A stretch of DNA of 64,000 nt from Rhizobium sp. 11515TR (GCF_002277895.1 NZ_CP023000.1:248001-312000); one strand, 5' to 3'; positions 46,198 to 55,221 are shown, counted from the first letter of the stretch. Notes: generated by a model not told the origin, from the sequence alone. Translations and numbers: made by a program.

Positions 46198-46995
46198 ATG
46201 CCTATGATTTTGGCATCTGATGGATGCCGGGTGACATATGATGTCTCCGGCAGCGGGGAAGCTTTGCTTCTCATTCCAGGGCTTGGTGGCTCAGCATCGT
46301 TCTGGGCGGCCATCGCTCCGCGGTTGGCTGAGAACTACAAGGTAATCAGTTTCGATCACAGGGGCACCGGTCGAAGTGACCGCCCAAACGGCAAGTATAG
46401 CATCGCGCGAATCGCCAAGGATGCTCAGGAAATTTTGCTGGACGAAGGAGCACGAAGCGCCATCGTTGTCGGTCATTCGACCGGCGGTATGGTGGCTCAG
46501 TATCTAGCATTGGACTATCCCGAGCTCGTCAAGCATCTGGTGATCAGCGGGAGCTGGGAGAGACCGGATGCGCGGTTCCGCAGCATGTTCGAGGCAAGGC
46601 TCGGCGTGCTGCTGGCGGCCGGACCAAGGGTGTATCAGACGCTTACGCACGCGATCGGATATACGGCCGACTATCTCGACACGCACCGCGAGGAGCTCGG
46701 TATCGTCATCGGTGGCGCGCAAGCAGCCCTGTCGCCGCTTGCCGTCGCGGCCGGCCGCATCGAGATGCTTCTGTCCGATCACCGTGCAGGTGAACTCGCA
46801 TCCATCAAAGCGCCCACTTTGGTGATCGGGGCGACCGATGACGCACTCATCCCGTTCTACCACTCGCAACGGCTCGCAGCTCTTATTCCGGGAGCGCAGC
46901 TCACTATTTTGGACGGGGCACATTTTTACCCGAAGGTGCATCCCGAACGTTTCGCAAAGATCGTCCGCCAGTTCGTGGAGCACGGATATGCATAG
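46198..46995 (+). CDS. Alpha/beta hydrolase
   Basis: The protein has 265 residues. It has the oxyanion region IPGLGGSASFWAAIAPRL, the nucleophile elbow VVGHSTGGMVAQ (Ser), the acid in GATDDALIP and the His in LDGAHFYPKVHPE, so the triad is complete. It resembles lactonases and esterases such as 3-oxoadipate enol-lactonase. It could open a lactone made by the GMC oxidase or SDR. It overlaps the aspartate dehydrogenase gene by 8 bases. Confidence 0.88.
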   Translation: MPMILASDGCRVTYDVSGSGEALLLIPGLGGSASFWAAIAPRLAENYKVISFDHRGTGRSDRPNGKYSIARIAKDAQEILLDEGARSAIVVGHSTGGMVAQYLALDYPELVKHLVISGSWERPDARFRSMFEARLGVLLAAGPRVYQTLTHAIGYTADYLDTHREELGIVIGGAQAALSPLAVAAGRIEMLLSDHRAGELASIKAPTLVIGATDDALIPFYHSQRLAALIPGAQLTILDGAHFYPKVHPERFAKIVRQFVEHGYA

Positions 46996-47797
46996 AAACC
47001 CTCGTAAAATCGCGATCATCGGTTTCGGCGCCATGGCACGCAGCCTGCAGACTTCGCTTGACCAGGCCGACAGTGGCTTCCTGATCGGTGCGACCCTTTT
47101 GCCCGAGCAATACAGGCATGGTGTCGAAGTGCCGGAAAACGTTGCTGTCTTCGGTGCCGTCGAGGAGCTGATCGACTGGCGACCATCCCTTGTTGTCGAG
47201 TGCGCAAGCCATGAAGCCGTCCATAGCGCGGTGCCAGCACTTTTAGAGGCAGGCATCGACGTCGTCGTGGTGTCCGTCGGCAGCCTTTCCGATGAGAGCC
47301 TCGTCAGCCGACTGGAGGAGGCCGCCCTTCGAGGAGGTAGCCGGCTGACGGTCGCCTCGGGCGCGATCGGCGGCCTGGACGTGCTCCGCTCGGCCAAGAG
47401 CGCCGGACTGCGCGAGGTCGTTTACACCGGCAGCAAGCCGCCGGCGGCCTGGAAGGGGACACCTGCAGACGGAGCATTCGACCTTGCTGCCCTTACCGAG
47501 CGCACGGTGATCTTCGATGGCAGCGCGGCCGAAGCGGCCAAGCTCTATCCGAAGAATGCCAATGTCACCGCCGCTGTCGCCCTTGCCGGCATTGGTTTTG
47601 CAAAGACGCGCGTCACCCTGGCGGCCGACCCCTCGTCTTCCAGCAACACGCATAAAGTGGAAGCCGATGGTGCGTTCGGACGATTTTCCATCGTGTTGGA
47701 GAACCGCCCTCTACCCGAAAACCCCAAAACATCGTGGCTTGCGGCATTGAGCATCCAGCAATGCATCGTGCGCCATTTCCAGAACATCGAACTATGA
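46988..47797 (+). CDS. L-aspartate dehydrogenase-like enzyme
   Basis: The protein has 269 residues. A Rossmann motif IAIIGFGAMARSL, the family stretch VVVVSVGSLSDESLVSRLEE, SGAIGGLDVLRSAK, the catalytic region YPKNANVTAAVALAGIG and NTHKVEADGAFGRF match aspartate dehydrogenase (DUF108/NadX type). These enzymes interconvert L-aspartate and iminoaspartate or oxaloacetate with NAD(P). The start MHRNPRK overlaps the hydrolase gene by 8 bases; a longer frame to 46838 is antisense-like to domain knowledge and unneeded. In the same regulon aspA acts on the same amino acid. Confidence 0.87.
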   Translation: MHRNPRKIAIIGFGAMARSLQTSLDQADSGFLIGATLLPEQYRHGVEVPENVAVFGAVEELIDWRPSLVVECASHEAVHSAVPALLEAGIDVVVVSVGSLSDESLVSRLEEAALRGGSRLTVASGAIGGLDVLRSAKSAGLREVVYTGSKPPAAWKGTPADGAFDLAALTERTVIFDGSAAEAAKLYPKNANVTAAVALAGIGFAKTRVTLAADPSSSSNTHKVEADGAFGRFSIVLENRPLPENPKTSWLAALSIQQCIVRHFQNIEL

Positions 47798-47807
47798 GGA
47801 ATCCGAC

Positions 47808-48560
47808 ATGCGTCTCATCAACAAAGTAGCCATCGTCACCGGCGCGGGCGCAGGCATAGGTGCTGCGACGGCCGAGCTTTTCGTCAACGAGGGTGCGAAG
47901 GTTGTCGTCGCCGACTTCAACGTCGAAGCGGTCAAAGAGGTCGTTTCGCGGCTCGGGGACGACGCTGTGGGTTGCACCGTAGACGTGCGTGACAGCACGC
48001 AGGTCAAGGCGATGGTCGATCTCGCCGTCAGCAAGTTTGGCGGACTCGACGTCATCGTGAACAATGCGGGCCGCGGCAGCCTTGGCACGGTTGAAACAAT
48101 GGAAGAGCGCGATTGGGACGACATAATCGCGGTCAACCTGAAGGGCGTTTACCTCTGCTCGAAATATGCCATACCCGCCATGCGGGCCCGCGGCGGAGGC
48201 GCGATAGTCAACACGGCATCGAATATCGTCCAGTTCGCAATCAAGGACCGCGCAGCCTATGTCGCTGCTAAGGGCGGCGTTGCGGCTCTGACGAGAGCGA
48301 TGGCTCTCGACCACTCCGGCGACAACATTCGCGTTAACTCGGTGGCACCGGGTGTTATCTGGTCTAACTACTACAACAAGATGCTGACCCAAGTTCCGGA
48401 TCCAGATGCATTCGTCAACGGTCTCAAGGCACGCGCTCCCATGGGTCGCTACGGCGAGCCGCGCGATATCGCGAACGCCATCCTCTACCTCGCCTGCGAT
48501 GAATCCGGTTTTGCGACGGGTTCGATGCTGACCGTCGATGGCGGCGCGGCAGCCTGGTAA
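47808..48560 (+). CDS. Short-chain dehydrogenase/reductase
   Basis: The protein has 250 residues and a classical SDR layout: cofactor motif TGAGAGIGAATAELF, NNAGRG, catalytic Ser in NTASNIVQFAI, Tyr-Lys in YVAAKGG, and C-terminal GSMLTVDGGAAAW. An acid in the second strand (VADFNVE) points to NAD rather than NADP. It oxidises or reduces a hydroxyl or ketone. It begins 10 bases after the aspartate dehydrogenase gene. Confidence 0.92.
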   Translation: MRLINKVAIVTGAGAGIGAATAELFVNEGAKVVVADFNVEAVKEVVSRLGDDAVGCTVDVRDSTQVKAMVDLAVSKFGGLDVIVNNAGRGSLGTVETMEERDWDDIIAVNLKGVYLCSKYAIPAMRARGGGAIVNTASNIVQFAIKDRAAYVAAKGGVAALTRAMALDHSGDNIRVNSVAPGVIWSNYYNKMLTQVPDPDAFVNGLKARAPMGRYGEPRDIANAILYLACDESGFATGSMLTVDGGAAAW

Positions 48561-48577
48561 TTGTTGGAGACGCGGCG

Positions 48578-48892
48578 ATGATCCTTGAAGAACGGGACTA
48601 CCGGATTAAAGCCGGCTATGTCGGAGTTTTTCTCGAGAAATATGAGACATTGGGCTTGCCCGTCCAGCGGGAACATCTCGGTGAGCCGCATGCATTCTTC
48701 ACCTCCGATATCGGCGAGCTGAACCATGTCATATCGATGTGGCGTTACGAGGATCTCGCCGAACGATCCGCAAAGCGGTCCAGAATGCTGAATGATCCGC
48801 GCTGGCCTGGCTACCTCGCCAGCATCAAAGGGCTGATCGACGTACAGAACATCCGGATCCTCACGCCGGCACCGTTTTCACCATTGAAATGA
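48578..48892 (+). CDS. NIPSNAP family protein
   Basis: The protein has 104 residues and the dimeric alpha/beta-barrel fold of NIPSNAP proteins (LEERDYRIKAGYVGVFLEKY, then VISMWRYEDLAERSAKRSRM, with the LNDPRWPGYL stretch). The family is common in bacterial catabolic operons, but its reaction is not established. It lies 17 bases after the SDR gene. Confidence 0.85.
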   Translation: MILEERDYRIKAGYVGVFLEKYETLGLPVQREHLGEPHAFFTSDIGELNHVISMWRYEDLAERSAKRSRMLNDPRWPGYLASIKGLIDVQNIRILTPAPFSPLK

Positions 48893-48909
48893 CACACAAA
48901 GAGGGCCTC

Positions 48910-49329
48910 ATGGCAGCTTACAAAGAAGCGATTTCAATCACCCACGAAGGCGCACTTTCGGCGGTAGCCGCGGGTGTCGCCGAGGCGATTTCGATCGGCG
49001 TGCCACAATGCATTTTTATCGTCGATGCGAGCGGAGAGACGCTCGCGAGCCTGCGCATGGACGGAGCGAAGTATCTTAGTATGCATACGGCTCGTGCCAA
49101 GGCGAGAACGGCCGCATCTATCAACAATGCAACCGGCTCCATGGCATTCGAGTTCGGTACCTCGGCTGGCATCGCCTCACAGGGCGGCGTCACACCGCTT
49201 CCTGGTGGACTGCCGATCCGCTTCGGCGGCCGGCTCGCCGGTGCAATCGGCGTTGGATCCGGCAGCGGTGAACAGGACTTCCAGGTTGCTCGTGCCGCAC
49301 TTTTAGCGATTGGTGCCGATAACATTTGA
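48910..49329 (+). CDS. GlcG/HbpS family protein, second paralogue
   Basis: The protein has 139 residues from the ATG at 48910, which follows AAAGAGG. An ATG at 48889 overlaps the NIPSNAP stop as ATGA and is an alternative. The fold motifs are AVAAGVAEAISIGVPQCIFI, MHTARAKARTAASINNATGS, then TPLPGGLPIRFGGRLAGAIG. It is a distant paralogue of the gene at 17941, and both sit under LacI-type operators. A role in binding haem or a small ligand is possible from family knowledge only. Confidence 0.83.
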   Translation: MAAYKEAISITHEGALSAVAAGVAEAISIGVPQCIFIVDASGETLASLRMDGAKYLSMHTARAKARTAASINNATGSMAFEFGTSAGIASQGGVTPLPGGLPIRFGGRLAGAIGVGSGSGEQDFQVARAALLAIGADNI

Positions 49330-49379
49330 TGAATTTATAGAGAATCAGACGGGCCGGGAGCACCACGACAATTCGGTGC

Positions 49380-49565
49380 CGATCGCCGCCGGAGTCGTCT
49401 TCTTTGTACTCAGATTCTACGTGGGAGGCAGTGCACCCTCATATCCGTTTCAAAGAGTTTCCGATGGAATAGTCCGGCTGCTTTTGTTTGGTCGGACTTA
49501 TCGTCGCAATGCCGCTGTCAGGCATGCTTGTACGCTGGTTCGGATGCCGAACAATCCTCCTTGTA
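49380..49565 (+). pseudogene. MFS transporter N-terminal remnant
   Basis: One plus-strand frame reads AAGVVFFVLRFYVGGSAPSY, like the first helix of YbjJ-type MFS permeases. A second frame reads CLVGLIVAMPLSGMLVRWFG followed by CRTILL, like the second helix and the basic loop. A stop and a frameshift separate them, and the remaining ten helices are gone. It fills the gap in an otherwise tight operon. The partial MFS gene at the right window edge is of the same type. Confidence 0.55.
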
Positions 49566-49601
49566 TGCAAATTCCCGCTCAAATGAATGGAGTCAGTGCG
49601 C

Positions 49602-50600
49602 ATGAACATCGATCACGAAATGGAGCATCGGTTCGGCCCGAAAGGCGTTGTCCTTCCGCATGAAGGAGCCCGCTATCGTCTCTCCCAGGAAGGGGTATCG
49701 GCTCAGGTGAAGTTGGCACCTGGTCAATATCCCCATTACAAATTCTCGGTGGTTCGCTACGATCTCGAACCCGGCGCGGAGATCGACCTCCATGCGACGC
49801 TCTTCGCTGGTCGGATACTTTTTTGCCTCGAAGGTGACGGCGGCGTGACCTTGAACGGCATCCGCAAGCCCTTTTCGGAAGGCGCTTTTGTTCATCTCGG
49901 CGAGGGTCATCACGCGACACTTTGCAACACAGGCACGATTACACAGCAGATTTTCAGTTTCGTGTTTGGGCCCAGCATTGAAACAAGGTTGGATCTCATG
50001 TCCGCGGGCCCGGACGGCTTGCTCCATTTAGATCTGACGCCTGACCTGCGAAATATCCATGGGTTGTTGACCTTAGATGAAGCCCGCACTCTTTCCGAGG
50101 TTTTGAAGGGTGAATTAATCTATCAGTTGCCGGACGAGGGACGGTCTTTCTGGCAGGCCAAGCCGAGTGCTGGCTTTGTCGAGATCAAAATGGCACCCTT
50201 TACCTCGAACGTGCATCATTACGGCGTGCTCATGCAAACACTATTTCCCGGAAACGCCGTGCGGGAGCATGCTCATAACCAGCTCAATGAATTTTTCGTC
50301 ATTAGCAAGGGTACCGCTTGGGCAACCCTCGACGGCGTAAAGGCGGACTGCCCGAAAGGGACTGTGATCATTATCGGACGCAACGTATTTCACAGCTGGG
50401 GTAATGCCGGTAACATGGACGTTCAGAATTTCGCGATCATCGATCCTCCCGGCGTTGAGGGGGCTCTCTCGCTTACCGGACGTCCTCGGACGCCAGGCCA
50501 AGAGTGGCCGAGCGACATCGTCCGCAATACGGAAACCGGAAGAATTCTGCACGACCGTTTCGGTTTCGTTATCCGCGGCGATGCTGCGGACCGCTTTTAG
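49602..50600 (+). CDS. Two-domain cupin protein
   Basis: The protein has 332 residues with two cupin domains. The first (about 50-125) keeps only part of the metal motif (DLHATLFAGRILFCLEGDGG). The second (about 200-290) has a full motif (VREHAHNQLNEFFVISKGTA, with a later His in RNVFHSWGN). This resembles bicupin isomerases or dioxygenases in which one half is structural. The start MNIDHEMEH has TGGAG upstream, and an ATG at 49587 is less likely. It is the last gene of the plus-strand arm, after the MFS remnant. Confidence 0.85.
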   Translation: MNIDHEMEHRFGPKGVVLPHEGARYRLSQEGVSAQVKLAPGQYPHYKFSVVRYDLEPGAEIDLHATLFAGRILFCLEGDGGVTLNGIRKPFSEGAFVHLGEGHHATLCNTGTITQQIFSFVFGPSIETRLDLMSAGPDGLLHLDLTPDLRNIHGLLTLDEARTLSEVLKGELIYQLPDEGRSFWQAKPSAGFVEIKMAPFTSNVHHYGVLMQTLFPGNAVREHAHNQLNEFFVISKGTAWATLDGVKADCPKGTVIIIGRNVFHSWGNAGNMDVQNFAIIDPPGVEGALSLTGRPRTPGQEWPSDIVRNTETGRILHDRFGFVIRGDAADRF

Positions 50601-50992
50601 TGAATGATGGATACGCGCGACGGAGGTGCACGTGGCCGATCGGCCGAATTTTCTCGGACCCGCGACGACAGGCTTCGTCGGCCTGCGCCTTTCGCATTCG
50701 GGATATCTGCGCTTTGCTGGCCATCAGAGCGGTGTCGCGAAGCCCTAAGTTGCCGCCAACGATAGCGGTGGTGGCAAGGGGTAAGGGTTTGGAGGTAATC
50801 GCGCACCAAGGCGGCGCCCATCCTTAAGCGATGCTCTTCGCAATACACCTCCGGTCTTAAGCCGGCAGATAATCCCGCAGCCTAGAGGTGAGGTTCGATG
50901 TCTGCTGCTTCTTGGAAGCCAACTTTGGGAAGGCTGAATGACCTCACCAACGTCGGTTTCCAAGACGAAGGGCTTGTCGATCTGAAGTGGGA
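50601..50992. other. Intergenic region between convergent operons
   Basis: About 390 bases separate two convergent operons. Short open frames on both strands have no recognisable content. No clear intrinsic terminator was found. It may hold the eroded end of an older gene, but I cannot name it. Confidence 0.35.
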
Positions 50993-52876
50993 TCAGAGAA
51001 ATCCGATCGAAATCCATGGTATGGCGGCAACAATCATGAGACCGACCAGCAGGGCGATCATGTAGCCGACAATCGGTTTCATGCCTTCATCGGGCTTGAT
51101 GCGACTGATTGCGCAGGCCGCATAGTAGCCCACGCCGAAAGGAGGCGCGAACAGGCCCATGCCCATCGCCAAAATGACGACCATTGAATAATGCACTTCA
51201 TGGATGCCAACCTCGCGTGCGATCGGGAATAGCAGCGGCCCGAAGAGCACAATCGCGGGAATGCCTTCCAGAACGGAACCAAGGATAATGAAGGCGAGGA
51301 CAGAGACAGCGAGAAACGTCGTCGTCCCGCCGGGCAGGCTCTTCATGAACATGGCAAGTTCCGTGGAGAAGCCAGACTGCGTGAGTGCCCACGCCATTGC
51401 GGTCGCCGCGCCGATGATCAGCAGGATCGCTCCCGACAAGGCTGCGGTATCGACGAGCATTGGAAAGATGCGGGACCAATCGAAACGGCGATAAATCAAC
51501 AGTCCAGCCAGCACTGTGTAAGCAATGCCGATGGTCGAGACTTCCGTTGCCGTTGCCACGCCCTCAATGACCGCGGCGCGGATCAGGAAAGGCAGGGCGA
51601 TCGCAGGAATGGCGATGACAAAGCTCTTGAGGATTTCGCTTTTGCTGGCGCGTGTCACGCCGGAGAGATCTTCGTTGCGATAGCGCCACCAGACAACGGC
51701 GGCGAGTGTCAGGCCGAGGATCACGCCCGGCAGCATGCCACCGGTAAACAGCGCTGCTATGGAAACGCCGGTGACGGAGCCGATCGTGATGAGCACGATC
51801 GACGGCGGGATTGTTTCCGTCTGTGCGCCGGTGGCGGACAGGAGCGCCACAAGATCGCCGGGCCTGGCGCCGCGCTTGCGCATTTCTGGGAAGAGAGCCG
51901 GGGCAACGGCAGCCATGTCGGCGGCCTTGGAGCCGGAAATGCCAGAGACAAGATACATCGCACCGATTAGCACATAGGAGAGACCGCCCCTTACATGGCC
52001 GAGGAGGTTGGCAAGGAAGCCGATCATGGCGCGCGCCATGCCGGTCATTTCGATCAACAGGCCGAGCAGGACGAAGAGCGGTACGGCGAGTAGAATAATA
52101 TGGCTCATACCTTCGTCCATGCGTCCGATCACGACCATTGTTGGCGTGGTCGTGGTAAGCGCGATATAGCCGAATGTCGCCAGACCGAAGGAGAAGGCGA
52201 TCGGAACGCCAAGGAATACGAGGCTGCCCACGCCGAGAACGAAGAACAGCAGCAGATTCCAATTGCCGATGGCTGACAGATAGCCTCCGACGGCTGTCAT
52301 GACGCCCACGATGATAACGACGGCAAGGACCGCAAGCGCAATCTCGCGCAGTCCGCCAGTCCGCAGCAGGCGAAGGACGGAGACGAGCAGCATCAGAAAT
52401 ATACCGACTGGGAGGGCCGCTGCTCGCCACGTATTGGGGATCTCCAGGGCGGGCGTCGTTACCCAGATTTCCTCCGCCGCGAAGTGATAGGCTGGACCAA
52501 TGGTCATGATCAGAAAGGCGAGCGCTGCAGCGATCGCGATAAGATCGATGACCGACCGCCATTTCGGTTCCAATGCGCCGACGATCGCGGTCATTCGCAT
52601 GTGTTCGCCGCGCTGCATCGAGACGACGGATCCCAACATGGCAAGCCAGAGAAACAGGATGCCGGCCAGTTCGTCCGACCAGATCAGCGGCTCGTGGAGA
52701 ACGTAACGCCAGATGACGCCCATCATCAGGACACCAACTTCGACGATGACCAGCAAGGCTGCAGGTATATTGACGAGGCAGATCAGAAATTTCTCAATGA
52801 CCGCGGCGATCTTCGCGGCAGTATGTGTGGGCAGTGCATAGTCGACCTCGATTTCCCGGTGATGCTCTTGTGACAT
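50993..52876 (-). CDS. TRAP transporter fused small and large membrane subunits (DctQM)
   Basis: The protein has 627 residues. The first about 180 residues form the four-helix DctQ part (GVIWRYVLHEPLIWSDELAG, LFLWLAMLGSVVSMQRGEHM). Residues about 200-627 form the DctM part with twelve or so helices (GVPIAFSFGLATFGYIAL; VSGISGSKAADMAAVAPALF). Fused forms are common in Alphaproteobacteria. TRAP systems use the sodium or proton gradient and a binding protein to import carboxylates, sugar acids or similar anions. The binding-protein gene lies 268 bases upstream. Confidence 0.94.
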   Translation of the reverse strand: MSQEHHREIEVDYALPTHTAAKIAAVIEKFLICLVNIPAALLVIVEVGVLMMGVIWRYVLHEPLIWSDELAGILFLWLAMLGSVVSMQRGEHMRMTAIVGALEPKWRSVIDLIAIAAALAFLIMTIGPAYHFAAEEIWVTTPALEIPNTWRAAALPVGIFLMLLVSVLRLLRTGGLREIALAVLAVVIIVGVMTAVGGYLSAIGNWNLLLFFVLGVGSLVFLGVPIAFSFGLATFGYIALTTTTPTMVVIGRMDEGMSHIILLAVPLFVLLGLLIEMTGMARAMIGFLANLLGHVRGGLSYVLIGAMYLVSGISGSKAADMAAVAPALFPEMRKRGARPGDLVALLSATGAQTETIPPSIVLITIGSVTGVSIAALFTGGMLPGVILGLTLAAVVWWRYRNEDLSGVTRASKSEILKSFVIAIPAIALPFLIRAAVIEGVATATEVSTIGIAYTVLAGLLIYRRFDWSRIFPMLVDTAALSGAILLIIGAATAMAWALTQSGFSTELAMFMKSLPGGTTTFLAVSVLAFIILGSVLEGIPAIVLFGPLLFPIAREVGIHEVHYSMVVILAMGMGLFAPPFGVGYYAACAISRIKPDEGMKPIVGYMIALLVGLMIVAAIPWISIGFL

Positions 52877-53097
52877 CCTGGCTCCCTCCCTCTGATTATC
52901 CTTGGTCGCGCAGCTGTTTCGGCCGGCCAGGTGCCTTGCCGATCATCGCGGTTAGCGCGGGTTGAGCAATCGCCCTTTATGCATCAAACCCAAGCAGCCG
53001 CGCGCCACCGGTATGAATGCAAGGCAAGCTGGTCGAATACCGATAAGTCCGGCGGGACTGGCTGTTCCTCATGTCCAATCCCGCCCGACACCCGGCC

Positions 53098-53124
53098 CTG
53101 GAGGACTGGGCATCTTGTCTCCAG
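53098..53124. other. Weak dyad between TRAP binding-protein and membrane genes
   Basis: CTGGAG and CTCCAG form a 6-bp dyad with a 15-base loop, 20 bases after the binding-protein stop. It is the weakest example of a stem after a binding-protein gene in this window. The 268-base gap it lies in shows no gene. Confidence 0.3.
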
Positions 53125-53144
53125 CTATTTAGAACGACGGCGAT

Positions 53145-54164
53145 TCAACCGAGCTTGCCGGAGATCTTTTCCAGCATGCTCCATGCTTCGTCGCCATACT
53201 TCTTCTTCCAGTCGGCGTAGAAGGTCGTCGTCTTCAGAGTGGCGCGGAACTCGTCCTGCTTGACGTCGATCAGGTTGATGCCCTTGCCCTTAAGGTCGGC
53301 CTTGAGGCTCTCGCTGAGGGTCGCAATATCCTTGCGCTGTTCCAGGCCTGACTTGTCGATCTCCTTGGAAATGATGTCCTGAACATCCGTCGGAAGCCTG
53401 GCAAAGGAAGCCTTATTGGCAAGAACCCAGTAGCCGTCCCAGACGTGATTGGTCAGGCTGATGCTCTTCTGCACTTCGTAAAGGCGGGCCGTGGAGATGA
53501 TCGCCAGCGGGTTTTCCTGACCTTCGACGACCTTGGTCTGCAGCGCCGAGTAAAGTTCATTGAAGTTGATCGGCGAAGGCGCTGCTTCCAGGGCCTTGAA
53601 CAGCGAGGTCAGCGAGGGCGCCGGCGGAACGCGCAGCTTGAAGCCCTTCAGATCCGCCGGGGAGGTGATTTCCTTGGTCGACGAGGTGATCTGACGGAAG
53701 CCGTTGTCCCAGATGCGCGACACGGCGAAGATCGGCGTCTTTTCGATTTGCTTTGCGAGATGCGCACCGAGATCACCGTCCATGGCGGCCCAGACCTGGT
53801 CATAGCCCTTGAAGGCGAAGCCAAGGCTGGTGATGCCGCAGACGGGCACGAAGGTGGCTAAGACCATCGAGGAGAGGTTGAAAAAATCGACCGAGCCGTT
53901 ACGGACTTGCGCGAGCAGATCAGTATCGGAGCCAAGCTGGTTTGCCGGATAGAGCTTGATGTCGACGCGGCCGGAGGTTGCTTCGCGAATGCGGTCGATC
54001 GCTTCTTGCGCGCGCTTGTTGACTGGATGCGTCGGGTCTTGGCCGGTAGCGTATTTGAGGTTGAATTCGGCCGCTGACGCTGGGCGCTTCAGAGCGGCGA
54101 CGAGCGGCAGGCTGAGCGCACCTGTGACAAATGTGCGTCGATTGATAGAATAGTCGCGTTTCAT
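53145..54164 (-). CDS. TRAP transporter binding protein (DctP family)
   Basis: The protein has 339 residues. The N-terminus SINRRTFVTGALSLPLVAAL is a twin-arginine-like signal with cleavage probably after ASA. The DctP fold follows (EFNLKYATGQDPTHPVNKRA), with the conserved FKLRVPPAP stretch containing the Arg that binds carboxylate ligands. The start is fixed by GAGGAGG before the ATG at 54164. It gives the substrate to the fused membrane protein. The carboxylate-binding Arg suggests an acid such as a sugar acid. Confidence 0.93.
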   Translation of the reverse strand: MKRDYSINRRTFVTGALSLPLVAALKRPASAAEFNLKYATGQDPTHPVNKRAQEAIDRIREATSGRVDIKLYPANQLGSDTDLLAQVRNGSVDFFNLSSMVLATFVPVCGITSLGFAFKGYDQVWAAMDGDLGAHLAKQIEKTPIFAVSRIWDNGFRQITSSTKEITSPADLKGFKLRVPPAPSLTSLFKALEAAPSPINFNELYSALQTKVVEGQENPLAIISTARLYEVQKSISLTNHVWDGYWVLANKASFARLPTDVQDIISKEIDKSGLEQRKDIATLSESLKADLKGKGINLIDVKQDEFRATLKTTTFYADWKKKYGDEAWSMLEKISGKLG

Positions 54165-54422
54165 GGTTTTCCTCCTCATAACCCGTAACGGATCACTTTC
54201 TCGGTCGAGCATCACGCTCGCTTTCTTTGGCATGGGCAAACCGCTAGCCCTTGGTCCACGGAATGCGGATCCTTCCCACCGTCAGATTTCGAAAATGCAA
54301 GGATCCCGTGACGGCCGCCCGGATTCTGTTCCGTCTTGAACCAGCCGCCTCTAAGCTTGTTTCCGACGGAGCGACGCGGCATCGACCCAAGTCGTCGGCG
54401 AAACGGCCCGCAAGAAAATTGC

Positions 54423-55175
54423 TTAGTGGATCAGAGAGCCGCCGTTCACGTCAACCTCCGTTCCCGTGCAATAGGCTGCAAGGTCCGAGGCCAGGAACAG
54501 GGCGCAGCCGGCAACATCGGAAGCCTCACCTGGGCGACCCATTGGAATACCCTCGACGATCTTGTCGAGCATTTCCGGCGTCAGCTTGCCGGCGGTGATG
54601 TCGGTTGCGATAAAACCCGGGCAAATCGCATTCACGCGGATGTTTGACGGCGCCAGTTCGCGGGCCATTGCCTTGGTCAGACCGAGCACGCCAGCCTTGG
54701 CCGCGGAATAATGGGGGCCGCCAAAGATACCGCCACCGCGCTGCGCCGATACTGAGCTGAGATTGACGATCGCGCCATAATTGTGCTCGCGCATGGCGGG
54801 GATGACGGCCTGCGTCATGTAAAGCGTGCCACGCAGATTGACGTCGAGAACGGCGTCGTAATTGGCCGGAGCGATTTCCATAATCTTAAGCGGCTGCGTG
54901 ATGCCCGCATTATTGACGAGAATGTCAACGCGCTCCCAACGCCTCACCAGTTCAGCGACCGCGGCTTGGCAGGCCGCCTTGTCCGTGACATTGCATGCGA
55001 GGCCAACATGGTTTGGTCCGAGATCGGCTGCAGCCGCCTTCGCGGCATCCGCATCCAAATCGAGAATGGCGACCGTTGCGCCATGTTCGGCAAACAGCTT
55101 CGCCGTCGCCTTGCCGAGACCGCGTGCCGAAGCAGCGCCAGTTATGATTGCAAACTTGCCTTGCAGAAGGCCCAT
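54423..55175 (-). CDS. Short-chain dehydrogenase/reductase
   Basis: The protein has 250 residues. The cofactor motif is TGAASARGLGKATAKLF, with NNAGITQP, catalytic Ser in LSSVSAQRGGG, Tyr-Lys in YSAAKAG, and C-terminal TGTEVDVNGGSLIH. Asp in ILDLD suggests NAD. The ATG at 55175 has GGAGGAG upstream. It lies 46 bases after the transketolase C-terminal subunit gene and probably works on a polyol, sugar acid or keto acid in the same pathway. Confidence 0.92.
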   Translation of the reverse strand: MGLLQGKFAIITGAASARGLGKATAKLFAEHGATVAILDLDADAAKAAAADLGPNHVGLACNVTDKAACQAAVAELVRRWERVDILVNNAGITQPLKIMEIAPANYDAVLDVNLRGTLYMTQAVIPAMREHNYGAIVNLSSVSAQRGGGIFGGPHYSAAKAGVLGLTKAMARELAPSNIRVNAICPGFIATDITAGKLTPEMLDKIVEGIPMGRPGEASDVAGCALFLASDLAAYCTGTEVDVNGGSLIH

Positions 55176-55221
55176 GTGCCTTACTCCTCCCAACTGTTGT
55201 TCTGGATGTGGTGAAGGCTCC

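Noticed and set aside
51564..52562. A 332-codon minus-strand open frame in a second frame of dctQM
   Set aside because: It overlaps the TRAP membrane gene on the same strand and is arginine-rich without membrane helices. The dctQM frame is clearly the coding one.
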